29,507 bases of DNA from Planctomycetaceae bacterium (GCA_005773145.1 SXHS01000080.1:1-29507); one strand, 5' to 3'; counted from the first letter of the stretch, positions 1 to 7,206 are shown. A program made the numbers and translations. The notes: generated by a model from the letters alone, not told the origin.

Positions 1-453
1 CAGCACGCTGATCAACCACCCGCGATCGTCCTCCATATAACCCAGCTCATAACGATTCCCCCAACCAAAGGCCGACTTGGGCACACTGGTGTTCAGGCTG
101 TTGGTCTGGAAGGCAAAATTCGTCGTGTCCACCGCCACTGAAATCGGTGGCCCGTTCACCCCAATCGGGGTGCAGTCCGGCTTGCTGAAGGACCAATGCA
201 AGCGTTCATAGCTAAAAAAGATCCCCTCGTTTGGTCGCGGCTTATTGCCCAACTGATACTCGGTCACCGGAGCAAAAGGCTGAAAATTGTAATTGTCGTG
301 CACGTATCCATACGTCGGCAGCGCATACGAGCTGGGCTCATAACCGTGCTGCGCGTGCAACCATGTCGGGTAGACAAGTGCTGCCAACCCAACGGCGGCG
401 AACCACGCGACTTTGGAACGGAACCCCATCTTGTTCTTGCCGTTGCCTGCCAC
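1..453 (-). CDS. Secreted planctomycete protein, BBP7-like (5' part, runs off the window)
   Basis: The reading frame is open from a GTG at 453 to the window edge, giving 151 codons with no stop. I chose the GTG because a good Shine-Dalgarno sequence (GGAAGGGA, minus strand, 463-470) lies about 9 nt upstream, and because it supplies a Lys/Arg-containing n-region before the hydrophobic stretch WFAAVGLAALVYP. An ATG at 429 is the alternative. Cleavage after LHAQ is likely, so the protein is exported. The mature part is rich in Tyr, Asn and Pro, with segments such as RPNEGIFFSYERLHWS and WGNRYELGYME that I associate with planctomycete outer-membrane or secreted proteins of the BBP7 (putative beta-barrel porin) type. 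The family assignment is from memory. The upstream disrupted gene stops 5 nt before this start, which suggests translational coupling. Confidence 0.6.
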   Translation of the reverse strand, partial: MAGNGKNKMGFRSKVAWFAAVGLAALVYPTWLHAQHGYEPSSYALPTYGYVHDNYNFQPFAPVTEYQLGNKPRPNEGIFFSYERLHWSFSKPDCTPIGVNGPPISVAVDTTNFAFQTNSLNTSVPKSAFGWGNRYELGYMEDDRGWLISVL

Positions 454-457
454 GTTC

Positions 458-786
458 CTATCCCTTCCGGTAAACATAGACCGAACCGTTCGGTAACCTG
501 TGCGGGTAGTATCGGTCCGCCGGATACTGCGAGTTGAACCACTTCGGTAAACCCTGCCGATTTTTCTGCGCGTAGGACACCAATGCCCGCGATGCGGAAA
601 AGAAGTGCCAGCACGCGGAACGTGCCAGCACGCAGGCCTGCGGAGCCACATTCATCAGCCACCGGTGGCGACGAATGTGGCACGGCTCCCTAGCCGACGT
701 TTTGGGTTACGAAAGGGATTGGCCCGATAAAACGTGGATAGCTGCGCAAAGTAGGCATCAAATAAAGACGATGCGGTCTCTCGCAT
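458..786 (-). pseudogene. Small gene split by a palindromic repeat insertion
   Basis: Two minus-strand reading frames look like halves of one protein. The 5' half (786-655, 43 codons from ATG) reads through SSLFDAYFAQLSTFYRANPF and then runs into the repeat, where it stops. The 3' half (655-458) carries the protein-like end KWFNSQYPADRYYPHRLP followed by NGSVYVYRKG. The repeat block at about 605-690 lies between them. Removing exactly those 86 nt puts the halves in one frame with no stop, giving about 80 residues from this ATG to the TAG at 458. The true N-terminus may lie further upstream, because the frame stays open back into the lipoprotein gene and no ribosome binding site precedes the ATG. 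I do not recognise the function. Its end overlaps the ribosome binding site of the BBP7-like gene. It could instead be two short functional ORFs. Confidence 0.5.
605..690. repeat. Composite palindromic repeat element (MITE/REP-like)
   Basis: The block contains two direct copies of GTGCCAGCACG (605-615 and 622-632), then a perfect palindrome GCAGGCCTGC (632-641), then an outer inverted repeat made of GGAGCCACATTC (642-653) and GAATGTGGC with TCC (673-689, with a 5-nt interruption in the right arm). At its centre is a second perfect palindrome, GCCACCGGTGGC (658-669). This density of nested symmetry is far above chance. It coincides with a frame break in the surrounding minus-strand gene. It is best read as a short non-coding mobile or dispersed repeat. 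No transposase is present here, so any movement would have to be driven in trans. Confidence 0.7.
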
Positions 787-827
787 GATTTCGGACTGAT
801 CGTACGCAGCTTGTGCAAGCGAGTGGA

Positions 828-1013
828 CTAATGCCCGCCCGATCCCTCTTCGGTTGTCGCGGAATGGGCGTGGTCATCCGTCCCTCCAGCCGGCTTGCTG
901 TCCTCAGTCGTGGGCTTGGACGCCGGAGCGCCCGCTGGAGGCTGGCACCCTCCGATCGCTGCAGCCACAAAACCAACCACGACCACACCACACACCGATC
1001 GAAGCACTTGCAT
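828..1013 (-). CDS. Small lipoprotein (61 aa)
   Basis: A short exported protein with a classical lipoprotein signal: a Val-rich hydrophobic core (VVVVGFVAAAIGGC) ends in a lipobox whose Cys is residue 23. The mature part is only about 38 residues, rich in Pro, Thr, Asp, Glu and Gly, with several His (DDHAHS and a C-terminal GGH). A segment like this has no obvious fold. The ATG at 1013 is preceded by GAAGGA at a good distance. In-frame extension upstream is possible but adds nothing signal-like. It is the first gene of a minus-strand set continuing into the split gene and the BBP7-like gene. The function is unknown. The His and acidic residues could bind metal, but that is only a guess. Confidence 0.7.
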   Translation of the reverse strand: MQVLRSVCGVVVVGFVAAAIGGCQPPAGAPASKPTTEDSKPAGGTDDHAHSATTEEGSGGH

Positions 1014-1369
1014 TGCTATTCCTTCATTTTTAGCTGTATTTACTAGCTGAATGGCCTGACTGCCGCGGCGACGAACCCCGTCGAAATGCGGCGATGTGGT
1101 CACAGGAGCCACCCCGCCACCCGAAGATACCGACGATAGGCCGGTTCGACAAGCCCCGGTCCAACCTGGCAAATTGCCTGTTGCGATCACTCGCCATCTC
1201 GGTCCGGGCTGGACGGGGCGGTCACCAACCGCAACCCGCCAGGACTTCACAGTTCCCGCACATCTCCCCAAATAAGCCAATGTCCTATTTTAACACCCGG
1301 ATTCCGAGTTCACTTTCGCGTACGTCGTACCACTTGTTAGGGCGCGTAACCACGATACGATGGTAGGTT
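1014..1369. other. Intergenic region between divergent genes (356 nt)
   Basis: I see no convincing gene here. It is the shared upstream region of the small lipoprotein (minus) and the TIM-barrel isomerase (plus). Two overlapping ORFs on opposite strands lack protein-like composition and ribosome binding sites. The only element I would mark is the promoter-like pair just before 1370. Confidence 0.6.
1334..1361 (+). promoter_or_regulatory. Candidate sigma-70-type promoter for the isomerase gene
   Basis: TTGTTA (1334-1339) and TACGAT (1356-1361) are separated by 16 nt. Transcription would start near 1368, essentially at the ATG at 1370, so the mRNA would be leaderless or nearly so. This is a pattern match only. 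Confidence 0.35.
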
Positions 1370-2182
1370 ATGGCACGGCTTTCCATGAACGAACTCACCA
1401 CCTATCGGTGGACGTTTGACGAAGACATCCGCCGCTACATCGCCGCCGGTTTTGACGGCATCGGCGTCTGGCGAGACAAACTGTCCGACTTTGGCGAGGA
1501 GCGGGGCATTGAGCTGCTGCGCGACAGCCCGTTGCGGGTCTCGAGCCTGTTATGGGCGGGAGGCTTCACGGGGAACGAGGGGCGGACCCATCGCGAGGGT
1601 ATCGACGACGGGCTCGAGGCCCTCCGTGTAGCAGCGGCCTTGGGTGCCGACTGTTTGGTGGTGTACACCGGGGGTCGCGGAGGGCATACGATCAATCATG
1701 CACGTCGGTTAACGCGCGCCGCACTCGCCGAACTGGGGGACGCAGCCGCAGCGTTGGGCGTCACCTTGGCCCTCGAGCCGATGCACATCGGCTGCGCCTG
1801 CGATTGGACGTTTTTGACCTCCCTAGATGAAGCGTTGGACCTTGTACAGGATCTACCTTGCAGCGCCATCAAGCTGGCGTTTGACACGTATCACTTGGGG
1901 CATTGTGCGAGCATTCTCGAGCGTATTGAGGGATTGATCTCGTATGTGGCCATCGTCCAATTGGGAGACGCCCGACATGCTCCATGTGGCGAGCAGGACC
2001 GGTGTTGCCTGGGAGACGGCCGCATTCCACTGGGACCGATTGTGAGGCGGCTGTTGGCGGCAGGGTACGATGGGTACTTCGACGTGGAGCTCATGGGACA
2101 AGAGATCGAAGGCTGCGACTATGACCACATCCTGCGGCGATCCGTGACTGCGGTGCGCCAACTGCTAGCCGCAGCCGGCTAG
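1370..2182 (+). CDS. Sugar phosphate isomerase/epimerase, xylose isomerase-like TIM barrel
   Basis: A 270-residue protein of the AP endonuclease family 2 / xylose isomerase-like TIM-barrel fold, probably a cytoplasmic metal-dependent isomerase or epimerase of a sugar or sugar acid. The expected metal-site segments occur in order: LALEPMH (Glu136), AFDTYHLGH (Asp172, His175), IVQLGDARH (about 196-203) and FDVELMG (Glu240). The length is typical and there is no signal peptide. The start at 1370 keeps the N-terminal strand MARLSMNELTTYRW, which I remember as typical of planctomycete homologues. An ATG at 1385 is the alternative and would give a short leader from the candidate promoter. The gene stands alone, convergent with the beta-propeller gene, so the substrate cannot be inferred from context. 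Confidence 0.8.
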   Translation: MARLSMNELTTYRWTFDEDIRRYIAAGFDGIGVWRDKLSDFGEERGIELLRDSPLRVSSLLWAGGFTGNEGRTHREGIDDGLEALRVAAALGADCLVVYTGGRGGHTINHARRLTRAALAELGDAAAALGVTLALEPMHIGCACDWTFLTSLDEALDLVQDLPCSAIKLAFDTYHLGHCASILERIEGLISYVAIVQLGDARHAPCGEQDRCCLGDGRIPLGPIVRRLLAAGYDGYFDVELMGQEIEGCDYDHILRRSVTAVRQLLAAAG

Positions 2183-2239
2183 TGGCCTCGTGCCTTCACG
2201 TCGTGTGAGCGGGGGCCCTATGCGAGGAGCTGCCGCCGA

Positions 2240-3667
2240 CTAGGGGGTACTCAGATCGAGACACACCACTCGGTCATTCCCTCGCACGTACAGCAGGCCG
2301 TGAGCCAGAATGGGTGCGGCCCATGCTGGGTAGGTCAACAGCTTGGTTCGCGGTTCGCTCGGTTCCGTCGGCGCAGGCCCGTGCAGATCGCATTCCGCGC
2401 GCAGCTCAAAGCGTTCTGGGGTAGCACGAATCAAACGCAACACTCCGTCCTCCCCCAAGCAGATGAATTGACCATCGACATACAACAAGGAGCCACGAGT
2501 CAATCCTGCCTGGGACCACATCGGCTTGCCCGTTTCCCATTCGATACAACGCAACTCGGCATTCTGAGTATGGCGGCCACTGGAGCCATACAGGTACCCC
2601 TCATGATGGATGGGCGTGTTCCAATGGGTCTGCATCGCCTTTTGTCGATTATGGGCCTCATCGCGCCACACGACATCAAAACCTTTCCCCTCGGGCCGCA
2701 CACGCAAAAGGGAACTCCCAGGACCATACGTTTCAGATATAAACACTTCATCACCGACGACGACCGGGTTACTGGCGTTGACACTCTCCAATGGGCGTGC
2801 CCGCCACGGATAGTGAAAATCCAGTTCTCCACGCGTCGGATCGAATGCCACTAAGCCTCCACGGGCGAACACGAAACACCATCGCCGCTTCCCAATGGTG
2901 GCTGTCACCGGACCGGCATAGCCGGCTAGCTCGTCGGTCAGTTGATACTTCACGCGTCCCGTCCGTTTTTCGAAGGCCACGATTCCAGATCCGTTGCCGT
3001 TCACCAGATCCAACCGGCCCGGTGCGACGTCCTGCGCATCGGGTGGACTCCCGCCCACGACCACGATCAGCAACTCACCCTCGACGATCGGGGTACTCCC
3101 CACGCCGAAAAAATTCTGCACGACGCCGAATTGGGTACGCGTATCGACCTTCCAAATCACCTCACCGGTCGCGGCGTGGAGGCAATGCAACATGCCTTCG
3201 GCACCATAAGCATAGACACGATCCTCATCGATCACAGGCGAGCAGCGTGGCCCGTTGTTGTACCCGTAGTGGTCTTCGTAGTTGGTCGGATACGAGTACA
3301 TCCAGAGGGACTCGCCGGTCTCGCTGTGCCAACAATGAACCTGGGCCTCGTTCCCCGCGCGGTCCAGCTGATAGTAGCGACCACGGGCGATAACCCCGAT
3401 GCCATAGCTCATATTGAGCGGCCTCTGCCATTTGATGGGGGGCCCTTCCTCCGGCCATGTCGTTGCCAGCCCTCGCTCCGCCGACTTGCTGTCGCCGCGT
3501 GGGCCCAGAAAGCCCGGCCAGTCCTCCCCCGTGTGGCGCGTCGCCAGATCCGGCAGCTCGTGCTCCCCCACTGCCGCATTCGCGTCTCGACAGCCTGCCG
3601 TCAACGTGACCGAGGCCCAGGCGAGGACCACCGTGCCCCAGCACCCGACGCCAACCACTCGCTGCAT
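2240..3667 (-). CDS. PQQ-like beta-propeller repeat lipoprotein
   Basis: A 475-residue exported protein. The start at 3667 is supported by AAAGGG about 9 nt upstream and by the signal MQRVVGVGCWGTVVLAWASV leading to LTAGC (lipid Cys about residue 26). The longer frame from 3730 adds a Cys/Lys-rich stretch that would spoil the signal and is rejected. The mature part begins with DWPGFLGPRGDSKS, the usual opening of planctomycete PQQ-like (pyrrolo-quinoline quinone repeat) propellers. It then shows recurring blade motifs such as VHCWHSETGESLWMY, LHCLHAATGEVIWKV, IVAFEKRTGRVKYQL and LRCIEWETGKPMW. Such proteins are generally not PQQ enzymes; they act as periplasmic scaffolds or binding proteins. 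It is divergent from the arfB-like gene. No partner gene points to a ligand. Confidence 0.85.
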   Translation of the reverse strand: MQRVVGVGCWGTVVLAWASVTLTAGCRDANAAVGEHELPDLATRHTGEDWPGFLGPRGDSKSAERGLATTWPEEGPPIKWQRPLNMSYGIGVIARGRYYQLDRAGNEAQVHCWHSETGESLWMYSYPTNYEDHYGYNNGPRCSPVIDEDRVYAYGAEGMLHCLHAATGEVIWKVDTRTQFGVVQNFFGVGSTPIVEGELLIVVVGGSPPDAQDVAPGRLDLVNGNGSGIVAFEKRTGRVKYQLTDELAGYAGPVTATIGKRRWCFVFARGGLVAFDPTRGELDFHYPWRARPLESVNASNPVVVGDEVFISETYGPGSSLLRVRPEGKGFDVVWRDEAHNRQKAMQTHWNTPIHHEGYLYGSSGRHTQNAELRCIEWETGKPMWSQAGLTRGSLLYVDGQFICLGEDGVLRLIRATPERFELRAECDLHGPAPTEPSEPRTKLLTYPAWAAPILAHGLLYVRGNDRVVCLDLSTP

Positions 3668-3725
3668 CGCTTGACCCTTTCGATCTCGCTCGATGATCTT
3701 GAACCTGCCACACTGACAATGCGAT

Positions 3726-3756
3726 ATCATACCAGAAGCCTGTTACCGATCGACAA
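3726..3756 (-). promoter_or_regulatory. Candidate extended -10 promoter for the beta-propeller gene
   Basis: On the minus strand TATGAT (3731-3726) is directly preceded by TGG, making an extended -10. A weak TTGTCG lies 19 nt further upstream (3756-3751). Predicted transcription starts near 3719, leaving about a 50-nt leader before the ATG at 3667. Confidence 0.4.
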
Positions 3757-3778
3757 CGCGCCCCAACGAGCCAGCCAC

Positions 3779-4201
3779 ATGTTGACCATCAATTCCCGCA
3801 TCGCCATTCCTCTGGGCGAACTGAACTTCACGTTCGCACGCAGTGGGGGCCCAGGCGGACAAAATGTGAATAAGGTGAACACGAAGGCCCAGCTCAAGTG
3901 GCACATCACGCAAACGGCTTGTCTGCCGGCGGATGTTCTCGCGAGATTTCAAGCGCGCTTCGCCAATCGCATCACCAAGGACGGCGCGTTGGTCATTCAG
4001 AGCCAGCGTTATCGTGACCGCAACCGCAACGTGGCCGACTGTCTCGCCAAACTGCAGCAAATGGTGGCTGAGGCAGCCATCGCACCCAAACGCCGACGGG
4101 CGACACGGCCAACGCGATCCTCTCAAACGGCGCGCTTGCGTCAGAAGCAGGCCCACGGCCAGAAGAAGCAGCAACGCCGCACGCCACCGGCGTCCGATTG
4201 A
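3779..4201 (+). CDS. arfB: ArfB-type peptidyl-tRNA hydrolase (RF-1 domain, GGQ)
   Basis: A 140-residue codon-independent release factor-like protein, the same length as E. coli ArfB/YaeJ as I recall it. The family rescues stalled ribosomes by hydrolysing peptidyl-tRNA. The catalytic GGQ (residues 26-28) sits in SGGPGGQNVNKVNTKAQLKW, very close to the family pattern. The N-terminus MLTINSRIAIPLGELNF matches the ArfB start, so I placed the start at 3779. The much longer open frame upstream is only the antisense shadow of the propeller gene. Residues 104-136 form a Lys/Arg/Gln-rich tail, which in ArfB inserts into the empty mRNA channel. There are no codon-recognition domains, so it is not RF1 or RF2. 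It is divergent from the propeller gene and has no obvious operon partner. Confidence 0.85.
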   Translation: MLTINSRIAIPLGELNFTFARSGGPGGQNVNKVNTKAQLKWHITQTACLPADVLARFQARFANRITKDGALVIQSQRYRDRNRNVADCLAKLQQMVAEAAIAPKRRRATRPTRSSQTARLRQKQAHGQKKQQRRTPPASD

Positions 4202-4376
4202 CCGGTCCAGCGCACGGGGGATCGGTAATCCCCGGATGCCGGCGGGAAATTATTTCAAGTCGAGTTTGCTGCCCATGCCACCCCGCCCCGACGCGCGCAG
4301 AACTACGGGCACGCAACTGTCGTATCCACAATGACTTCTGTCAATACCAGAAAATTTTCCGAATTCTGGCGGTTCA

Positions 4377-4393
4377 TTGGCACAGGACCTGCA
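4377..4393 (+). promoter_or_regulatory. Sigma-54 (RpoN) -24/-12 promoter upstream of csrA
   Basis: The sequence TTGGCACAGGACCTGCA matches the sigma-54 consensus TTGGCACG-N4-TTGCA at 11 of 13 informative positions. The invariant GG (4379-4380) and GC (4391-4392) are exactly 10 nt apart. Transcription would start near 4404, giving a leader of about 214 nt before csrA. The match was seen by eye and no genome-wide background was available. An NtrC-family activator is encoded at 18705-20093 in the same window. Confidence 0.6.
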
Positions 4394-4603
4394 CTTAGCA
4401 ATAGATGTGGTCGCAACGCACGGCCGGCAGAGGTTGAGCCACGCAGCGGTCAGCAGTCCCCCAGCAAAATTAATATGGCGAGGGGAGAAGTGACTGTCCG
4501 CTTCGTGGGCGAAATCCGGATGCAAGAGCATGCGGAGACGACGCAGAGGTTGGTCGGGTAAGCAGGCGGTGATGGGCAGATCGTGGCGGAAATCGTTTTT
4601 TTT

Positions 4604-4611
4604 CAAAGGAG
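4604..4611 (+). promoter_or_regulatory. csrA ribosome binding site with embedded AAGGA
   Basis: CAAAGGAG lies 6 nt before the GTG at 4618 and fixes the start. It contains AAGGA, which fits the ANGGA core recognised by CsrA. Translational self-repression by CsrA occluding this site is therefore possible, as known for csrA in other bacteria. Confidence 0.6.
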
Positions 4612-4617
4612 TGTCCC

Positions 4618-4959
4618 GTGCTCGTACTGACGCGTAAGTTTCAGGAAAAGATTTGTATTGGCGATGACATCGTGATTACCGTGGTGCGGATCGCCGGCAA
4701 CTCAGTCCGCCTGGGCATTGAGGCCCCCACTGGGGTGCGGATTCTGCGGGACGAGATCCGGGGCCCGGCAACGGAGGAATCGCCAGCGGCCCAGGCGGCC
4801 CCAGCCAGCCAACCGGCGCCCGCCTCGCCATCAGCGGGTGCCGACCAACCGCCTCAGGCCAATGTCGTGGCGCAGGGGGCCCTCCCGATGGCCTCCCTAT
4901 TGGCTTCGCTAGCAGCCCGCCGCATGAGTCGGTTTCCGCTGACGCGACGTCCCAAGTAG
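4618..4959 (+). CDS. csrA: Carbon storage regulator CsrA with Ala/Pro-rich C-terminal extension
   Basis: CsrA is a dimeric RNA-binding protein that represses or stabilises mRNAs by binding GGA motifs near ribosome binding sites. The first 47 residues align without gaps to CsrA: MLVLTRKFQEKICIGDDIVI, then AGNSVRLGIEAPTGV and LRDEI. Both RNA-contacting hot spots are present (Leu4 and Arg44). The start is GTG with a strong CAAAGGAG. At 113 residues it is much longer than the usual 60-75: residues 50-90 are a low-complexity Ala/Pro/Gln linker and the end is basic (ARRMSRFPLTRRPK). The extension reads to a clean stop, so it is not an obvious frameshift. It is a single gene, convergent with the hydrolase gene. 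No fliW or flagellar gene lies nearby. A sigma-54 promoter match precedes it. Confidence 0.9.
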   Translation: MLVLTRKFQEKICIGDDIVITVVRIAGNSVRLGIEAPTGVRILRDEIRGPATEESPAAQAAPASQPAPASPSAGADQPPQANVVAQGALPMASLLASLAARRMSRFPLTRRPK

Positions 4960-5012
4960 AGGGGGAGGAACCGGCTCGGTGGTGGAAGCTACCGTGATGC
5001 GGGCGCGCCGCG

Positions 5013-6983
5013 TCAACGCGTGCTCGGCGGTAGAAGCGACTGCAGATGTTCCAACAAGACACGACGCACCTCCAAGATGGTGCGCGGGTGCCGGTGGACG
5101 TTAACGTGATCTGAAGTCACAACAATTTGTGAATCGGCAACTTGCAGTGTGGCGCTTTCCGTAGTGACAACACCATCGCTGTCCCGGGCAACCTTCCCCA
5201 TCAAGCCCTTTTCGGGGTACTGCCCCAGGACGTTGTGGTAGCGTACCCCGGGGAGATGGGCCGACTGCAACATCAGAGGTAGAAAGGGCGAGTCGGGGGA
5301 TAGCGAGTCCACACTGGTGGTAATCCCCAGCAGCCGATCGTCGCGAAAGAATCGCGAATTCTGATCGAGTAGCGCCTGCTGGTGCAGGAGTTCATGTTCC
5401 CCGACATCAATAAGCTGGCGACCCAGCCATTGGGTCGTCCCATTCGAAAAGTGAGTGCCGCGGTGGGGGGTCGCGATCGTGATCACTCGGCGCACGGACG
5501 GATTGGGTTCAAAGTAGACAATCTTGGCGAGGGCCTCCTTGATTTCCGGGGCACCCTGGAGTTCGGCAAACGGCCGCGAACTCAACAGGTGCCAATAGTC
5601 ATCGCGACTCTCCAAGGTTTGGAGCTTGGCGATCAATCCCCCCATGCTATGCCCCACCAGAACCATCTGATCCAGCGAGGGGGACTGACGTTGCGGGTCG
5701 AGCACCTGACGCGCTTTTCGCAGGTCCTCGCGCAGCTGGGCCGCCGTTACCCAGAAGGGCTGACCCGTTGGATAGTGATAGAACCAAAACTGGTAACGAT
5801 CACGAATTTCCGCGGCGCCTCGCAGATCATTAAACATTTCCATCCAAGTCACCAGGCTGGACCAGAAACCATGCACCATGATCACGGGGATCTTCTTCGG
5901 GTCGTAGACCTCAAGCATGTACAGGCCCTGCACGGCCTTGGCTTGCTCGGGACGCAGTAGCCCCTCCAAGGGGGCCTTGGCCTGCTTGAACAGCTGATTA
6001 TCCAAGCAGTAGGCCAGAGGCGTGGTGAGATCGGTTTCCAGCGGAACGAGTCTCGCGTCCACGTCGACATCGGTCGCCTGCAAGGGATCATAGAGTTCCA
6101 ATACACAAGTATGACGCTGGCCACCACTTCCCAAATCGCGATGATGCTGCCGATCCACCCGCAGCAGGGCCGTCACAGGAAAGGCCATGCCCGGGGGATA
6201 GTAGGGCTGCGCCGCATCGGACTGATGGTCGGTCCGATAGACGGCGATCATCGGCACCCCCAGTCCATACGTTTGATAGTGATTGGACAATCCCTGGACC
6301 TCAAAATCCGAGGCAAACTTCAACTCCTCAAAATTGCCGTCATGCCAGGGGCCTCGTGATTTGACCGATATGTCAAACGTTTGTCGCCCGGTTTGCACGG
6401 TGTAACGCTGCCCGGGTACCAGCTTGCCCTGTTGCTGCGCCTGTCGCATGGCCCCTTCGAGTGAGCTGTTGTAGATATCGCACGCTTGACGAAACCGCGG
6501 ATCATAGGGATTGCGTGTGTTGTTGAATTGACCATCCAACAGATAAAGATAGGCGTTGGCGACCGCCGCTCCGTAGAGGTCGAGCGCCTGGGTGGCCTCA
6601 TTTTGCGTCTCCAGTCGCTTCGCGCCGATATACGCCAGTTCGGCCACGGCATAGACATTGTCTGCCAGTGGCTCCTGAGCGCTGATCTGCTGGGCACGAT
6701 TCAGGAGTTCGCCAGGATCCGATTCCTGCTCTTCGATCAAATCATATCGACGCAGGAACTGAGCAGTTCGCGCCGTGGGGCGCGGACCGCGATAAGAATT
6801 CAATTGCAGGGTTTGGGCGAGCGGATTCCGCGGCGCACGCCGCAGCCGGGCCCATTGCACGCTAGCACAGCCCGTGCATACCACGAGCAGTAACAACATG
6901 CCGGGAATGCACCCATTCACGGCGCGACGCAAGGAACGTGACGCTTCGATTGCTGGTCGGTGATTTCGCAACGACGTGGCCAT
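5013..6983 (-). CDS. Alpha/beta-hydrolase (lipase-like) lipoprotein, 656 aa
   Basis: A large exported hydrolase. From the ATG at 6983 the N-terminus carries basic residues, then GMLLLLVVCTGC with a probable lipid Cys at residue 39. Residues 40-350 form a family-specific N-terminal region with a helical, Ala/Tyr/Asn-rich part (AVAELAYIGAKRLETQ). The catalytic domain starts at IPVIMVHGFWSS (His-Gly oxyanion motif, about 365) and holds the nucleophile elbow VGHSMGG (Ser446). A later ITIATPHRGTHFS is lipase-like. Plausible acid and base residues are in DSDGVVTTES (about 601-610) and TSDHVNVH (His about 626). It probably acts on a lipid or ester in the periplasm or outer membrane; the substrate is unknown. 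The start is uncertain: the frame is open back to 7151 but that stretch is Cys/Arg-rich and not signal-like. The only Shine-Dalgarno-like bases before 6983 are too close. Confidence 0.75.
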   Translation of the reverse strand: MATSLRNHRPAIEASRSLRRAVNGCIPGMLLLLVVCTGCASVQWARLRRAPRNPLAQTLQLNSYRGPRPTARTAQFLRRYDLIEEQESDPGELLNRAQQISAQEPLADNVYAVAELAYIGAKRLETQNEATQALDLYGAAVANAYLYLLDGQFNNTRNPYDPRFRQACDIYNSSLEGAMRQAQQQGKLVPGQRYTVQTGRQTFDISVKSRGPWHDGNFEELKFASDFEVQGLSNHYQTYGLGVPMIAVYRTDHQSDAAQPYYPPGMAFPVTALLRVDRQHHRDLGSGGQRHTCVLELYDPLQATDVDVDARLVPLETDLTTPLAYCLDNQLFKQAKAPLEGLLRPEQAKAVQGLYMLEVYDPKKIPVIMVHGFWSSLVTWMEMFNDLRGAAEIRDRYQFWFYHYPTGQPFWVTAAQLREDLRKARQVLDPQRQSPSLDQMVLVGHSMGGLIAKLQTLESRDDYWHLLSSRPFAELQGAPEIKEALAKIVYFEPNPSVRRVITIATPHRGTHFSNGTTQWLGRQLIDVGEHELLHQQALLDQNSRFFRDDRLLGITTSVDSLSPDSPFLPLMLQSAHLPGVRYHNVLGQYPEKGLMGKVARDSDGVVTTESATLQVADSQIVVTSDHVNVHRHPRTILEVRRVLLEHLQSLLPPSTR

Positions 6984-7178
6984 CTCCGACAGAGGCTCTT
7001 TCAGCCGCACATCCTTCAGCCGTTCGCGTCCAACCCCATGACCGACACGGGTGTTGGCGCGCAAAAAAACTCCCCAGGGCCTGCACCCACGCCAGCCCGA
7101 CCGAGCTAAGGGCGTGCAAGGGTACTCGCAAGGCGCATTCCAAGTCAACAACGGTCACGGTGAATCGGGGCACGATCT

Positions 7179-7206
7179 CAAATTTCAAATTTCAAATTTC
7201 AAATTT
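7179..7206. repeat. Four perfect tandem CAAATTT heptamers
   Basis: CAAATTT is repeated at 7179-7185, 7186-7192, 7193-7199 and 7200-7206 without error. The AAATTT cores recur every 7 nt, giving an AT-rich island in otherwise GC-rich DNA. This may be a binding site array or a slippage-prone microsatellite. Confidence 0.9.

Larger units (their letters stand above)
4202..4617 (+). other. Long csrA upstream region (416 nt)
   Basis: I see no convincing gene here. It holds a small hairpin (4217-4233: GGGGAT, loop CGGTA, ATCCCC) just after the arfB-like stop, an excellent sigma-54 promoter match at 4377-4393, and a leader of roughly 210 nt that ends in a strong ribosome binding site for csrA. Small ORFs on both strands lack protein-like composition. 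Confidence 0.6.

Noticed and set aside
264..683. 139-codon minus-strand ORF spanning the repeat
   Set aside because: It reads through the palindromic repeat and then antiparallel to the better-supported frames. Composition is Arg/Cys/Gly-rich without domain signals. The 458-655 frame has a far more protein-like C-terminus.
2942..3778. Long in-frame extension upstream of the ArfB-like protein
   Set aside because: It is antisense to the beta-propeller gene. The ArfB family starts at MLTINSRIAIP, and the extra 279 residues have shadow-like composition.
4250..4606. 118-codon minus-strand ORF in the csrA leader
   Set aside because: No Shine-Dalgarno site, Cys/Arg/His-rich composition and no recognisable motif. 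It overlaps the promoter and leader of csrA.
6984..7151. 56-residue N-terminal extension of the hydrolase
   Set aside because: The stretch is Cys/Arg/Trp-rich and would place the lipoprotein signal internally.
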